Below, one piece after another: positions 42,330 to 51,779 of a stretch of DNA of 64,000 bases; position 1 is the first letter of the stretch; the number at the start of each line of letters is the position of its first letter. A program made the translations under genes and the position numbers. The notes under the pieces are model-generated. The model saw only the letters and a program-made list of their open reading frames with translations. It did not search any database and was not told the DNA's origin. The stretch comes from Sporosarcina sp. FSL K6-3457 (GTDB taxonomy: Bacteria; Bacillota; Bacilli; Bacillales_A; Planococcaceae): the NCBI RefSeq assembly GCF_038007285.1, contig NZ_JBBOWX010000001.1:1195501-1259500 (forward strand). Reading direction: 5' to 3'.

Positions 42330-43376
42330 TCAAGCCTGAGTAACTGTAATCCGTCCATTATCCGACTTCAACCGAATCGTATGCTCACCTTCACCAATAA
42401 TTGTGCGTGAATTACGCTCGCCAAATACATCAATTTTTCCGTGACCTGTCTTTGCATGGATGGAAACGTTCGTTGGCGCGAGCTTTGATTGGACAACAAT
42501 GCTGCCATTATCAGTCTGAAAATCGACATTCCGATCAAGTGTATCCGTCTGCAGCGTAATCCTCCCATTATCAGTGGAACCAACAATGGCTCCAGTGACA
42601 TGTTCAAGCTCGATGCGCCCGTTATCGGACTCGATGCCAATGCTTTCCGCATCGACATGACGCATTTCAATCCTTCCGTTATCTGTTTTCATGCGCATAT
42701 GATCAGCTTGCACTTTATCCATTTCAATGCGTCCATTATCTGTTTCAGCCATCAACGTCTTAGCAGCAATTTCACGTAACTGAATGCGACCGTTATCCGT
42801 GTTAGCATCCACCTTTTTAGCAAGTAGCTTCTCAGCATCAATCCGTCCATTATCTGTTTTCATCGCAAATGATTGATAGAGCTTCTTCGGAATAAACACG
42901 TTAAGTGTCACCGCCTTTACATTGAAATTTATACTTAAATTGAATATGAATAACCAGTGGCTAATACTCTTCAATCGCACGACCAATGTATCGTTAATTA
43001 CTTCGGCAGTCAGTTGTAATTTATCATTCGCACCAATTAGTTCGATAGTCGTTTCCGAATTATGAGAAGGTCTCACAACAAGTGCACCATGCTGGACATT
43101 GATATCGACATTTGTAAATCGATCATCTTGAATCGTAATGACTTCATTGGTCGATTCAATTTCAACTTTCTTTTCCTCAAACGAGTAGGACCCCAGTAAT
43201 TCCTCAGCGATATTCGCCGGTGACCCCAGTGAAAGGGCAATCTCACTTTCCGATTTACCATCCTCACGCCCGTCGGTGAAATATTCTCGAATATCTTGAA
43301 GTATATCGTTGCGTTCCTCAGCAGGTAGTCGTTTCAAAGCTGTTTCAAGTTCACTTATAAATTGATTTTCAGTCAT
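42330..43376 (-). CDS. HAAS domain plus DUF4097 beta-repeat protein
   Basis: The N-terminal 60 residues form the HAAS/DUF1700 helical signalling domain (ISELETALKRLPAEERNDIL, ALSLGSPANIAEELLG). The rest is a right-handed beta-solenoid-like DUF4097 region in which DNGRI or DNGSI recurs about every 20 residues, roughly eight times (for example ANTDNGRIQLREIAAKTLMA). There is no membrane segment. It is coupled to a PadR regulator (8-base overlap), the normal partner of HAAS proteins. Function unknown, possibly envelope-stress sensing as for B. subtilis YvlB. Confidence 0.88.
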   Translation of the reverse strand: MTENQFISELETALKRLPAEERNDILQDIREYFTDGREDGKSESEIALSLGSPANIAEELLGSYSFEEKKVEIESTNEVITIQDDRFTNVDINVQHGALVVRPSHNSETTIELIGANDKLQLTAEVINDTLVVRLKSISHWLFIFNLSINFNVKAVTLNVFIPKKLYQSFAMKTDNGRIDAEKLLAKKVDANTDNGRIQLREIAAKTLMAETDNGRIEMDKVQADHMRMKTDNGRIEMRHVDAESIGIESDNGRIELEHVTGAIVGSTDNGRITLQTDTLDRNVDFQTDNGSIVVQSKLAPTNVSIHAKTGHGKIDVFGERNSRTIIGEGEHTIRLKSDNGRITVTQA

Positions 43377-43692
43377 TAGTTACACCCTCCTCGATTAATG
43401 TATTGACGCCATCCGTGAAGTTTTTCCACTCCGCTAACTGTTCGTGCAAATACGTACGACCAGCATCTGTCAGTTTGTAATATTTACGAGGAGGACCTTC
43501 CGTCGATTCCTGCAAATACGTCGTAAAATAGCCTTCCTTCGTCAATCGCCGAAGCAGGGGATAAACCGAACCTTCGGAAATGGCAATCTGATCCGAAATT
43601 TTTTGCACAAGCTCATAGCCATAACGATCCTGCTTATCCAACAGAACAAGCACACACAAATTCAGCACACCTTTTTTAAATTGCACATTCAT
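43369..43692 (-). CDS. PadR-family transcriptional regulator
   Basis: The 107-residue product is a short PadR winged-helix protein (GVLNLCVLVLLDKQDRYGYE, ISEGSVYPLLRRLTKEGYFT, GPPRKYYKLTDAGRTYLHEQ). Such repressors control themselves and the next gene, often in reply to membrane or phenolic stress. The following HAAS-DUF4097 gene overlaps it by 8 bases. Inverted repeats 28-94 bases upstream are likely operators. Confidence 0.93.
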   Translation of the reverse strand: MNVQFKKGVLNLCVLVLLDKQDRYGYELVQKISDQIAISEGSVYPLLRRLTKEGYFTTYLQESTEGPPRKYYKLTDAGRTYLHEQLAEWKNFTDGVNTLIEEGVTND

Positions 43693-43719
43693 TCAACACA
43701 GGCTCCTTTCACTAGTAGT

Positions 43720-43786
43720 CAATGAACAGTACCATCTCATGCAAAGTACTTGCTGACAACAATATATCATATGGTATTGTTCATTG
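43720..43786. promoter_or_regulatory. Inverted repeats upstream of padR, putative operators
   Basis: CAATGAACAGTACCAT (43720-43735) and ATGGTATTGTTCATTG (43771-43786) are complementary at 15 of 16 positions. Between them AGTACTTGC and GCAAGGTACT form a second, inner inverted pair. They lie where the padR promoter must be, fitting autorepression. Confidence 0.6.
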
Positions 43787-43900
43787 CAAGGTACTGGGGA
43801 CAAAATCTGAACTAATAAAAAAAGGTTGGAAGTCAGTATTTGTGCTATTATTAGGGCAAAGCTAGTGTGGGAATACAACAATTTTATAGGAGGTTTTCAG

Positions 43901-44386
43901 ATGAATAATAATGATATATTAATTCGATTAAGATATGCGTTTGATATAAAAGATAATGGTATGGTAGAGATTTTTAAACTGGGCGGTATTGAAATAACAA
44001 AAGAAGAAGTACAAATGATGTTGAAAAAATCAGATGAAGATGAAGTAGGTATGGCATGTAGTAATAGTATGCTCGATTCATTTTTAAATGGCTTTATTAT
44101 TTTTAAACGAGGGAAGCAAGAACCAAAGCCTGGACAACCTGAAAAGCCAGCAGTAGCTATAAAAAGTAAAGAAAATGTGAATAATATCGTTTTAAAGAAA
44201 GTGAAAATAGCACTGGCTTTAACGAGTGAGGACATCCTTGCGATCTTAGAAGAAGCAGGGATCACCATTACAAAAGGTGAATTGGGTGCTGTGCTACGAA
44301 AAGAAGGGCACAAGAATTATAAAGAGTGTGGCGATCGCTATGTTCGGAATTTCTTGAAGGGGTTGGCTTTGAGATATCGAGTGTAA
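43901..44386 (+). CDS. DUF1456 family protein (YehS-like)
   Basis: The 161-residue protein consists of two copies of the DUF1456 unit: NNDILIRLRYAFDIKDNGMV with GGIEITKEEVQMMLKKSDED, and NNIVLKKVKIALALTSEDIL with AGITITKGELGAVLRKEGHK. The C-terminal YVRNFLKGLALRYR is also typical. Function is unknown; the E. coli homologue is YehS. The start is ATG 43901, with AGGAGG eight bases upstream. A perfect terminator follows. Confidence 0.9.
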   Translation: MNNNDILIRLRYAFDIKDNGMVEIFKLGGIEITKEEVQMMLKKSDEDEVGMACSNSMLDSFLNGFIIFKRGKQEPKPGQPEKPAVAIKSKENVNNIVLKKVKIALALTSEDILAILEEAGITITKGELGAVLRKEGHKNYKECGDRYVRNFLKGLALRYRV

Positions 44387-44400
44387 GGTCTGTATGTATA

Positions 44401-44454
44401 AAAACCGCCCTCAATTAGTAATCGACTTTACTAATTGAGGGCGGTTTTATTTTA
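44401..44454. terminator. Strong bidirectional terminator
   Basis: AAAACCGCCCTCAATTAGTA pairs exactly (one extra base in the loop) with its complement ending GGGCGGTTTT, followed by ATTTTAG. Confidence 0.92.
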
Positions 44455-44615
44455 GTTTCGTTCGGGCTTGGATGTCGTAGGCACTCAAACAAACGCATTA
44501 CTTTAAATAAACATGAATGTTTAAACTATCAAGATTGAATGAGTGATTGATACCGTAACGTGAGGAGTAGCGCTAACAAAATTGCTTGTCACAACAAATT
44601 GTCCCAAGTATTTAT

Positions 44616-45200
44616 TCATAGTTGTTTTTGTAAGGAATTAGTTCGCTCATTTAAAAGTTCAGTAAAGTTTTCTAGCTCTTCTTTACTCCTTGTCTCTATA
44701 TGTATTGGTTCACCGAAAATGATAGTTGCTTTTTTCATTTTGCGCAACTCTTTTAAAGTTCTAGGACCGATATAAATAGCTGGAATAATAGGGGCTTGTG
44801 ATAAATTGGCTATGGTGACAGCACCTCTTTTAAGGGGAGTATTTTCTGCTGTTCTTGTTCCACTCGGAAAGATTCCCACGATCTCTCCGGCTTTTAAAAG
44901 TTTGACTGGGGTCTTTATACTGCTTGGAGATGGATTTTCACGGTCTACAGGGAAAGCATTGATATTTTTCAGGAAATATCCAATGGATTTGTCGTCAAAG
45001 AGTTCTTTTTTTGCCATGAAATGAATCGGTCTCGGTACACATATACCCAATATGACGATTTCTAACCAGCCTCTATGTGTACATGTAACAATATAGCCTT
45101 CTGATTTAGGCAATAAATGACTATTTTTAACCTCTACTCTTCCAAATAAACGAACAATCCATTTTGCTATTGTCAGTGTAAAATTATACAGAAAGTTCAC
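44616..45200 (-). CDS. plsC: 1-acyl-sn-glycerol-3-phosphate acyltransferase (PlsC)
   Basis: The enzyme acylates lysophosphatidic acid to phosphatidic acid in membrane lipid synthesis. The 194-residue product has an N-terminal hydrophobic anchor, an HX4D-type motif read here as THRGWLE (Glu instead of Asp), the acceptor motif FPSGTR, and KTPVKLLKAGEIVG between. B. subtilis YhdO has HSGWVD at the same place. It is a single gene. The acid change is conservative but unusual. Confidence 0.88.
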   Translation of the reverse strand: MNFLYNFTLTIAKWIVRLFGRVEVKNSHLLPKSEGYIVTCTHRGWLEIVILGICVPRPIHFMAKKELFDDKSIGYFLKNINAFPVDRENPSPSSIKTPVKLLKAGEIVGIFPSGTRTAENTPLKRGAVTIANLSQAPIIPAIYIGPRTLKELRKMKKATIIFGEPIHIETRSKEELENFTELLNERTNSLQKQL

Positions 45201-45248
45201 CTTCTATCATCTGATTATAGGACCTAGTCATTATTATACGTATTAATC

Positions 45249-45291
45249 ATATAAAGTGCCAGGCCCGAATATCAGGACTGGCACTTTATAT
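45249..45291. terminator. Hairpin between plsC and the AlkD-like gene
   Basis: ATATAAAGTGCCAG pairs exactly with CTGGCACTTTATAT around 15 bases. No clear T-run follows, but its position after the AlkD-like gene suggests an RNA 3' end or a dispersed palindrome. Confidence 0.55.
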
Positions 45292-45328
45292 GGTTAATCC
45301 ATTCACGGAATCTAGCTATTGGGGGGGA

Positions 45329-46003
45329 TTATACAAAATGCTTCAAAGCCTCCCGCTTACTTAGCGGTTTTAACGAATTTCCCTCCACAAAATTCGTCAC
45401 AATATCCGAATTGGTCTTGGCATACTCACGCAATGCCCAGCCAATTGCTTTCTGGATGAAAAATTCCTTTGAATCGGCATGTTGTTTAATAATCATAAAT
45501 AATAGTTCCGTATCTGTTTGCTGTTTGAATTTTAATTGGTGAAGAATTGCCGATCGATCTGTCCACATATTGTCTGACTGCGACCATTCCAGCATGATTT
45601 TTTCACCGTATTCGCGATCCATTTTCACAAGTTGACCCACAAAATGAGGAGCAATGGAATCGACACTATCCCACCAGGATTTCGTTTCAATGAATTCAAG
45701 TAACACAGGGAAATCCCCAAGTGTTAAATGCTTTTTCATCTTCTCTATCAACGCAATTGCCGCATACTGATATTCGCGCTCCGGTAAGTTATACAACTTC
45801 CATACTTCTTCAAAAAGTTGCTCAGGTTCAGGCGAGGTATATTCCGTAAAATGCTCTTTCAATAATTGCTTACGCAGTGGGCTTTTGATGCCGAGGAAAG
45901 GGAAGTGACCTTTCATATACGCTGCCATTGGCCCAGCGAGTTCCTCATTGCGATTCGCTTCAAATTTTTCGATAATATCTTGATGATGCCATGTTTTTTT
46001 CAA
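45329..46003 (-). CDS. DNA alkylation repair protein (AlkD-like)
   Basis: The 224-residue HEAT-repeat glycosylase-type protein has GHFPFLGIKSPLRKQLLKEH near the N-terminus, ETKSWWDSVDSIAPHFVGQL in the middle (the Trp-Asp pair of the AlkD site) and KAIGWALREYAKTNSDIVTN toward the end. AlkD removes 3- and 7-alkylpurines. The start is taken as TTG 46003, with GGAGG eight bases upstream; the in-frame start at 46018 overlaps that site. Confidence 0.9.
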   Translation of the reverse strand: MKKTWHHQDIIEKFEANRNEELAGPMAAYMKGHFPFLGIKSPLRKQLLKEHFTEYTSPEPEQLFEEVWKLYNLPEREYQYAAIALIEKMKKHLTLGDFPVLLEFIETKSWWDSVDSIAPHFVGQLVKMDREYGEKIMLEWSQSDNMWTDRSAILHQLKFKQQTDTELLFMIIKQHADSKEFFIQKAIGWALREYAKTNSDIVTNFVEGNSLKPLSKREALKHFV

Positions 46004-46072
46004 AGTAGCCACCTCCAAAAGGTTTGATTAAGAAAAGTGTAACATACCTGCTATTAAGGCAAGTGTAAATAT

Positions 46073-46097
46073 AAAAAAGAGATCTGACTAGATCTCC
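46073..46097 (-). terminator. Terminator of the SBBP-repeat gene
   Basis: On the minus strand GAGATCT-AGTC-AGATCTC is followed by six T. Confidence 0.65.
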
Positions 46098-46153
46098 AAA
46101 GGGGAGTAATGATGATTGGCAATAAGACTGCTATCCCGAAAAACAGACTTACC

Positions 46154-48749
46154 TTAACAATTTTCCCCCACTACTAAGCATTCAACAGCTGAAACCTTCG
46201 CAACAATCGATGTGCCTTCCGGATAACAAAGAATAACCCTATCTACGGTCGTCACAGGCACTTCAAAATCACAAAGGGGAGTACCATTACAGAAGTATTG
46301 CAGGCGTACAAGGACAGTGAATCGAATCATAACCAGATGCGCTTCAGGTATTTCATGTGTTAGCTTTGTGTCATCTAATATCGAAAAGCTGCTGGATCCT
46401 GGGATGGCTTCACAAAGGACGGTTATAGTGCTATTTACATTCTGACAGTCCAGGATTTGCGACGTTAAACCTACTGGAATGAATCCCTTTTGTTGATGCT
46501 CGGTGCCAAAAACTACCCAATCATGGACTCGTTTTGCACGAATACATCCTATATCGTTTTCCTTTTGCAGCGATAAGTCAGTTGTTTGGTGGGGAATTCG
46601 CGGTTCACAGAAATGGCCCTGAACGGATAGCGTTGCGTCGGACTGTACTTGAACGTCTTTGGTCAAGCTGACCCCAAGGTAAAAGGGCTGCGCTGGCGGA
46701 ATATTGAACTTGGTCACAAAGGCATCTTGAACTCCATTGAACGTCGTATCGAAAGCATTTGGGCTAGTAGGGAAATCAGTGGACATGGTGAGCCCAGTGA
46801 CATAGGCGTTGTGGGCGTTGTCCACAGCGATGGCATATCCTTGATTGAAATCCGATCCTCCAAGGTAAGTGGAATATAAGAGTGCTGTGCCCGCGGGATT
46901 TAGTTTTGTTACAAATGCATCTATAACCCCATTGAACGTAGTGTCAAAAGCACATGTTGTAGTAGGGAAATCTGCGGATTGCGTGGCCCCCGTGACATAG
47001 ACGTTCCCGGCGTTATCCACGGCGATGCCCAATCCTTGATCTAAGTCCGTTCCTCCTAAGTATGTGGAATAGACTAGCTTGGAACCCGTAGGATTCAATT
47101 TGGTCACAAATGCATCTCCATCCCCCTTATAGGTAGTATCAAAAGCACCGGGGGTGGTTGGGAAGTCAGTTGAAGAGGTGTACCCGGTGACATAGGCATT
47201 CCCGACATTGTCCACGATGATGCCTGTTGTCGAATCGTAATCCGATCCTCCCAGGTACGTGGAATAGACCAATTGCGTGCCCATGGGGTTTAACTTAGTC
47301 ACAAATGCATCTGTAAACGCATTAAATGTGGTTTGAAAAGCCCCCGGCGTAGTTGGAAAATTAGCAGAAAGGGTGTCTCCAGTGACATAGGCGTTCCCAG
47401 CATTGTCCACCGCGATGCCTAACCCTTGATCTAATTCCGTTCCTCCCAAGTAAGTGGAATAGACTAATGCCGTGCCAGTAGGATTCAACTTAGTAACAAA
47501 TGCATCTCCATTACCGTTGGATGTCATCTGAAAAGCACCCGGGGTAACTGGGAAATTAGAAAAAGCTGTGTACCCAGTAATATAGGCATTCCCTGCGTTG
47601 TCAACAGCGATGCCTGATCCCTGATCAAAACCCGTTCCCCCCCAAGTACGTGGAATAGACCAACGCTGTGCCAGTGGAGTTTAACTTAGTAACAAATGCA
47701 TCAATAAAGCCTTGGGGCATCGACTGAAAAGCCCCCGGCGTAGTTGGGAAGTCGGTTGAAAAGGTGACTCCGGTAACATAGGCATTCCCTGCGTTATCTA
47801 CGGCGACATCCCACCCCTGATCAAAACTCGTTGTACCCCCTAAGTACGTGGAATAGACCAATGCTGTGCCTGATGGATCGAACTTGGTAACAAATACATC
47901 TCCAAACCCATTGTTGGACGTTTGAAAAGCACCTGTGGTGGTTGGGAAATTAGCAGAGAAGGTGGTCCCGACGATATAGGCATTCCCAGCGTTGTCCACA
48001 GCGATGCTGTTTCCCTGATTGCTATCATTACCACCTAAGTATGTGGAATAAACCAACCCAGGATCAATAATCAAAGGATAACGGCTATCATAGCCTTTCC
48101 CCACGGAAAAAGTAACGCCAGCTTCGCCTTTATCATTCACTGTCAGCCGAAAAGCACTTTCCACGTTGTGATACCTCCCGTCCTTCATTTGATAACTGAC
48201 AGGTAGCGTATCCATCACCATCCCGAACGGTGTAGCGATTAACAGATTGCCGTCCTCATCCAGTGAAAGCTCCTCTGCACCCTCATAGGTGAAGCGAATA
48301 TCTTCCACCTTCGCCCCTGGTTGTAGAACAAACTCATACTTAATTTGTCCTTGTTCACCTCGAAAAACGAGGTCAACCCCAGGCCATATCTTCGGATAAA
48401 CGACTTCCTGAAACATAGAAATATTTGTATGCCCTTTTTCAGGATTCTTGCCTTTGAAGTAGTTAACTGTCCCAGGTATTTCTCCTCTGATTACTGGTTT
48501 TACACCTTGATTCGCATGGAGTAAACGGAAGTCGAGGCGAAACCCCTGGCCTTCTTTGTCTTCTTTGGATGTGGAAACCTTCTCTCTAAAAACAAAACTG
48601 GCTCCTTCTTTCGTAAAGAACCCCCCGCAACCCGCGCTTTGTGCATAATAATGAATGCGATTATCTGTCAATTGTCCTTTGTTTGGAATGAAATAGATTG
48701 GCAATTGTCCATATTTATCGGTCGTTCTTTTGTCCATTTTAAGCGGCAT
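46154..48749 (-). pseudogene. SBBP-repeat surface protein, frame interrupted at a G7 run
   Basis: Two frames (48749-47625 and 47527-46154) belong to one protein of about 865 residues. The N-terminal 230 residues are the DUF7948-type domain that precedes SBBP repeats (GTVNYFKGKNPEKGHTNISM). Next come seven or eight repeats of about 55 residues, each LVYSTYLGG-x(8)-IAVDNAGNAYVTG-x(8)-FPTTPGAF, forming a beta-propeller. A C-terminal Cys-rich domain of about 180 residues follows (VDRVILCYPEGTSIVAKVSA). At 47637-47643 the coding strand has seven G where the repeat needs six; removing one G restores the frame. No signal peptide is seen. It is either phase-variable, dead or misassembled. Confidence 0.8.
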
Positions 48750-48957
48750 AACGAATATTAGCCTCCCTTAACTATCGGTTTTTTAGTATATGAATTGTTC
48801 CGAGAATAGGGACTAGGGTGCTTGGTATTCAAAGTAAATGCCGTGATTGAATAAGTGACAGACGTTATGCATTTATGGTACTGGTAGATAAACGTGAAAC
48901 TTTCAAGCCGCCACAACGTAGAACTAAGTAAAGCATTTCAAAGAAGGCGTGGTAAAA

Positions 48958-50634
48958 GTGGGGATAATCATACTTTCGGTTATATTCATAGCGATTGTAT
49001 TAATTTCTTATCATTTATTAATGAAAAATAACAAAAAACTCAAAAGGTTACGGAAAGAGTGGGAAACGGGTAATTTTCAGACACTCGATGAGCCTATCCA
49101 ATCGGTTTCATCTTACTGGGCAAACAAGAAAAATAGCCAATCGAACTATGATGGCGTCGATCAGTTGACGTGGGATGATTTAGCAATGGATGAAGTTTTC
49201 CAAAAGCTCAACTACACGCAATCCACTGTAGGGTCAGAGTACTTATTCAATCAGTTGCGGGATATCAACCCGTCTCTTGCACAGGTGCAAAACAATGAGG
49301 AACTTTATACCTTACTGGCAACCAATCAAGAATTAAGGGAAGAGCTTCTTCTCATACTGTCAGGTCTAGGGAAACGCAATTATACAAATTCATCTTCATT
49401 TTTCTTTGAAGAACAAAGCGAAAAAATTAAACATGCATCTATTTATATCCTACTTGCTATACTGCCAATCCTATCGATATTCCTATTATTTTATAGTGTG
49501 AAGTACGGGCTTGTGATTTTATTCGGATCGTTTCTAGTCAATACCATCATTTACTATCGCAATAAATCGATGCTAGCAAATGATTTGTTATCGGTGTCGT
49601 ATGTAGCTGTAATTATTCAAGCAGCAAAAAGCTTAGCATCTGTCAATCATTCTGAAATCTCAACATATACAAACGAATTTAAAGAAAAAGTACGACCTCT
49701 TAAGAAAATATTAGCGTTGACAAAAATCGTTGCATTTGGAAAAGATGGCGGCGGAGAATTTGATTTTTTATTTGAATACATACGTATCCTGTTTTTGTTG
49801 GATTTTATTTCCTATAATAAAATCATCAAAACAGTAGCGAATCATAAAGAGAAATACCGTGAAATATGGGAGCGTATTGGTGAACTCGATGCGGCGATTG
49901 CTGTTGCGTTTTACCGTAAATCATTGGATACCTATTGCACACCGATTTTTAGCGATCAAGAAGAAATTACATTCGAAAAAATGGCCCATCCGCTGATTGA
50001 TAAACCAGTTACAAACACTTCTACTCTTGGTAAAAGCACACTGATCACGGGCTCCAACGCCTCTGGCAAATCAACGTATATTAAAGCTATCGCTATTAAT
50101 GCGATTTCGGCACAGACAATTCATACTGTTTTGGCGGAAAAATGGACGATGAAACCAAGCTTTATCGCGACGTCTATGGCGATACAGGACAATGTATTGG
50201 ATGGGGATAGCTATTTTATTGCCGAAATCAAATCGCTCCAACGGATTACGCGATTGATTGAAGAAGGAAAGCCGTGCATTTCTTTTATTGATGAAATCTT
50301 AAAAGGGACGAACACCATCGAACGGATTGCGGCATCAGCTGCGATGATGGAGTGGCTTTCTATGAATAAAGGAATCAATGTGATTGCGTCACATGATATT
50401 GAGTTGACTGAGATAGCAAGGCATAGCTATACCAATTATCATTTTAGGGAATCAATTGAAGATGGTGAAATTCGATTTGATTATACAGTCCATTCGGGTC
50501 CTTCCACAACGAAAAATGCGATTAGACTTCTTGAAATGCTTGGCTATCCTACAAGTATAACGGAAAAAGCGAATGGGTTAGCACAGCATTTTACCGAACG
50601 ACGTGAGTGGGAAGTCATTAGAAAAAATAGATAA
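48958..50634 (+). CDS. Membrane-anchored MutS-like ATPase
   Basis: The product (about 558 residues) has an N-terminal membrane helix, two more helices near residues 160-200, a clamp/lever-like helical region and a C-terminal MutS domain V ATPase: Walker A STLITGSNASGKSTYIKAIA (about 362), Walker B SFIDEILKGTNTIERIAASA (about 440) and the His switch VIASHDIELTEIA. It lacks the mismatch-recognition and connector domains of MutS. This MutS-related membrane family has no known role. AGAAGG lies 10 bases before the GTG at 48958; a GTG at 48949 is in frame. Two coupled genes follow. Confidence 0.85.
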   Translation: MGIIILSVIFIAIVLISYHLLMKNNKKLKRLRKEWETGNFQTLDEPIQSVSSYWANKKNSQSNYDGVDQLTWDDLAMDEVFQKLNYTQSTVGSEYLFNQLRDINPSLAQVQNNEELYTLLATNQELREELLLILSGLGKRNYTNSSSFFFEEQSEKIKHASIYILLAILPILSIFLLFYSVKYGLVILFGSFLVNTIIYYRNKSMLANDLLSVSYVAVIIQAAKSLASVNHSEISTYTNEFKEKVRPLKKILALTKIVAFGKDGGGEFDFLFEYIRILFLLDFISYNKIIKTVANHKEKYREIWERIGELDAAIAVAFYRKSLDTYCTPIFSDQEEITFEKMAHPLIDKPVTNTSTLGKSTLITGSNASGKSTYIKAIAINAISAQTIHTVLAEKWTMKPSFIATSMAIQDNVLDGDSYFIAEIKSLQRITRLIEEGKPCISFIDEILKGTNTIERIAASAAMMEWLSMNKGINVIASHDIELTEIARHSYTNYHFRESIEDGEIRFDYTVHSGPSTTKNAIRLLEMLGYPTSITEKANGLAQHFTERREWEVIRKNR

Positions 50635-50648
50635 GGAAGTGTGAGGAA

Positions 50649-51560
50649 ATGAACGTTCAAATACAACCATTACAAGAACAGATTGACGTTTGGATTGAGA
50701 AACATGTACCCGAAAAAGATTTGTTTTTTTTAAAAGAACAGGATTTGACTTTATTTAAAAGTTATTTACAGGGTGCATTAGTAATGCCGAGGGATGAATT
50801 ACGCTACTCTTCTTATAATCAGATTCAGTGGGTAAACAGTTATACGACTTGGAATATTTCAAAGGATTTTCAATTTGTTATTGTTGCGCAGCCAGATTGG
50901 ATAATGACTCTTGAACTTCCAGATAGAGAGCTTTTGTTTCGCATGCAATACGAAGCAGGGAGAGGTTTAATTTTTCCGCTAACCTATTTTTCTGAAACGG
51001 CTAAACTCCCAAAAGAATATATCATTAATGCGGATGATGAGCAGGTCATCATTATCCAGAAGAATATGTGGATGAAATTACCGATTTCTTATCAAGAAGA
51101 AGCAATTAAAGCGTATGCACAACAATATGACGATTGGACATCTACGGAAATTCCGGCAAACATACCAGCACATTTAAGAAAGTATGCCAATACGTTTTCG
51201 ACAACAGCGGGCGCTAACTGTCTAGCGGCAGTGCTTTATGCAGTCAGTACGAATCCAGAACGGCAAGAGTGGATTATTAATGAATGGATATTTCAAAATA
51301 CGTTTACTGAAGGAGTGAAAAATGCAGGTTATTCACTAACGGACAAAGAATTTCAAAAAGGCGATGTCGTGGTATGGGAGAATGAAGAAGGGGTCACCCA
51401 GCATGCCAGCTATTGCATCGGCAATCAGTTGTTTTTTAATAAAAATGGACAAACTTTTTTCAATCCATGGAAAATCGTTACGTGGGATGAATTACAAGAA
51501 GAATGGAAGCGATTTACACCATGTGTTTATCGTAAATCAAGGAGTGATCTAAATGGATAG
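50649..51560 (+). CDS. Hypothetical protein with an NlpC/P60-like C-terminal domain
   Basis: The first 160 residues of this 303-residue protein form an unrecognised alpha/beta domain (WNISKDFQFVIVAQPDWIMT). The C-terminal 130 residues have the layout of papain-fold NlpC/P60-type enzymes: a Cys opening a helix (TTAGANCLAAVLYAVS), a later KGDVVVWENEEG strand pair, and His in VTQHASYCIGN followed by FFNKNGQ. There is no signal peptide, so it would act in the cytoplasm. It begins 14 bases after the MutS-like gene and overlaps the next gene by 8 bases. The enzyme assignment is inference from spacing of Cys, His and Asn. Confidence 0.65.
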   Translation: MNVQIQPLQEQIDVWIEKHVPEKDLFFLKEQDLTLFKSYLQGALVMPRDELRYSSYNQIQWVNSYTTWNISKDFQFVIVAQPDWIMTLELPDRELLFRMQYEAGRGLIFPLTYFSETAKLPKEYIINADDEQVIIIQKNMWMKLPISYQEEAIKAYAQQYDDWTSTEIPANIPAHLRKYANTFSTTAGANCLAAVLYAVSTNPERQEWIINEWIFQNTFTEGVKNAGYSLTDKEFQKGDVVVWENEEGVTQHASYCIGNQLFFNKNGQTFFNPWKIVTWDELQEEWKRFTPCVYRKSRSDLNG

Positions 51561-51708
51561 CAGTTATTTCGTCGGCTGGGGAACACTGGCACTCATTAAC
51601 GCAGGCCTAGCGCAAGGGAAAAACAGAAGTGGGTTCAATTGGTTTCTTCTGTCATTAGTTTTAGGACCTGTAGCAACGTTCTGCCTCTTACTTTCGAGTA
51701 AGAGATAA
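51553..51708 (+). CDS. Small two-helix membrane protein, 51 aa
   Basis: The frame starts MDSSYFVGWGTLALINAGLA, has a polar turn (QGKNRSGFNW) and a second membrane helix ending FCLLLSSKR. AAGGAG lies upstream of the ATG at 51553 inside the end of the previous gene, and the two overlap by 8 bases, so it is very probably translated in the same operon. The turn motif NRSGFNWFLLSLVLGPVAT recalls small membrane proteins with a GxNWF-LGP-type signature. Function unknown. Confidence 0.7.
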   Translation: MDSSYFVGWGTLALINAGLAQGKNRSGFNWFLLSLVLGPVATFCLLLSSKR

Positions 51709-51779
51709 TTCACTCTACTGGTGTTCTTTATGGTAAACTATTTCTGAAGTCGAAATAAAAATATCTAGGGGGAAATCAT

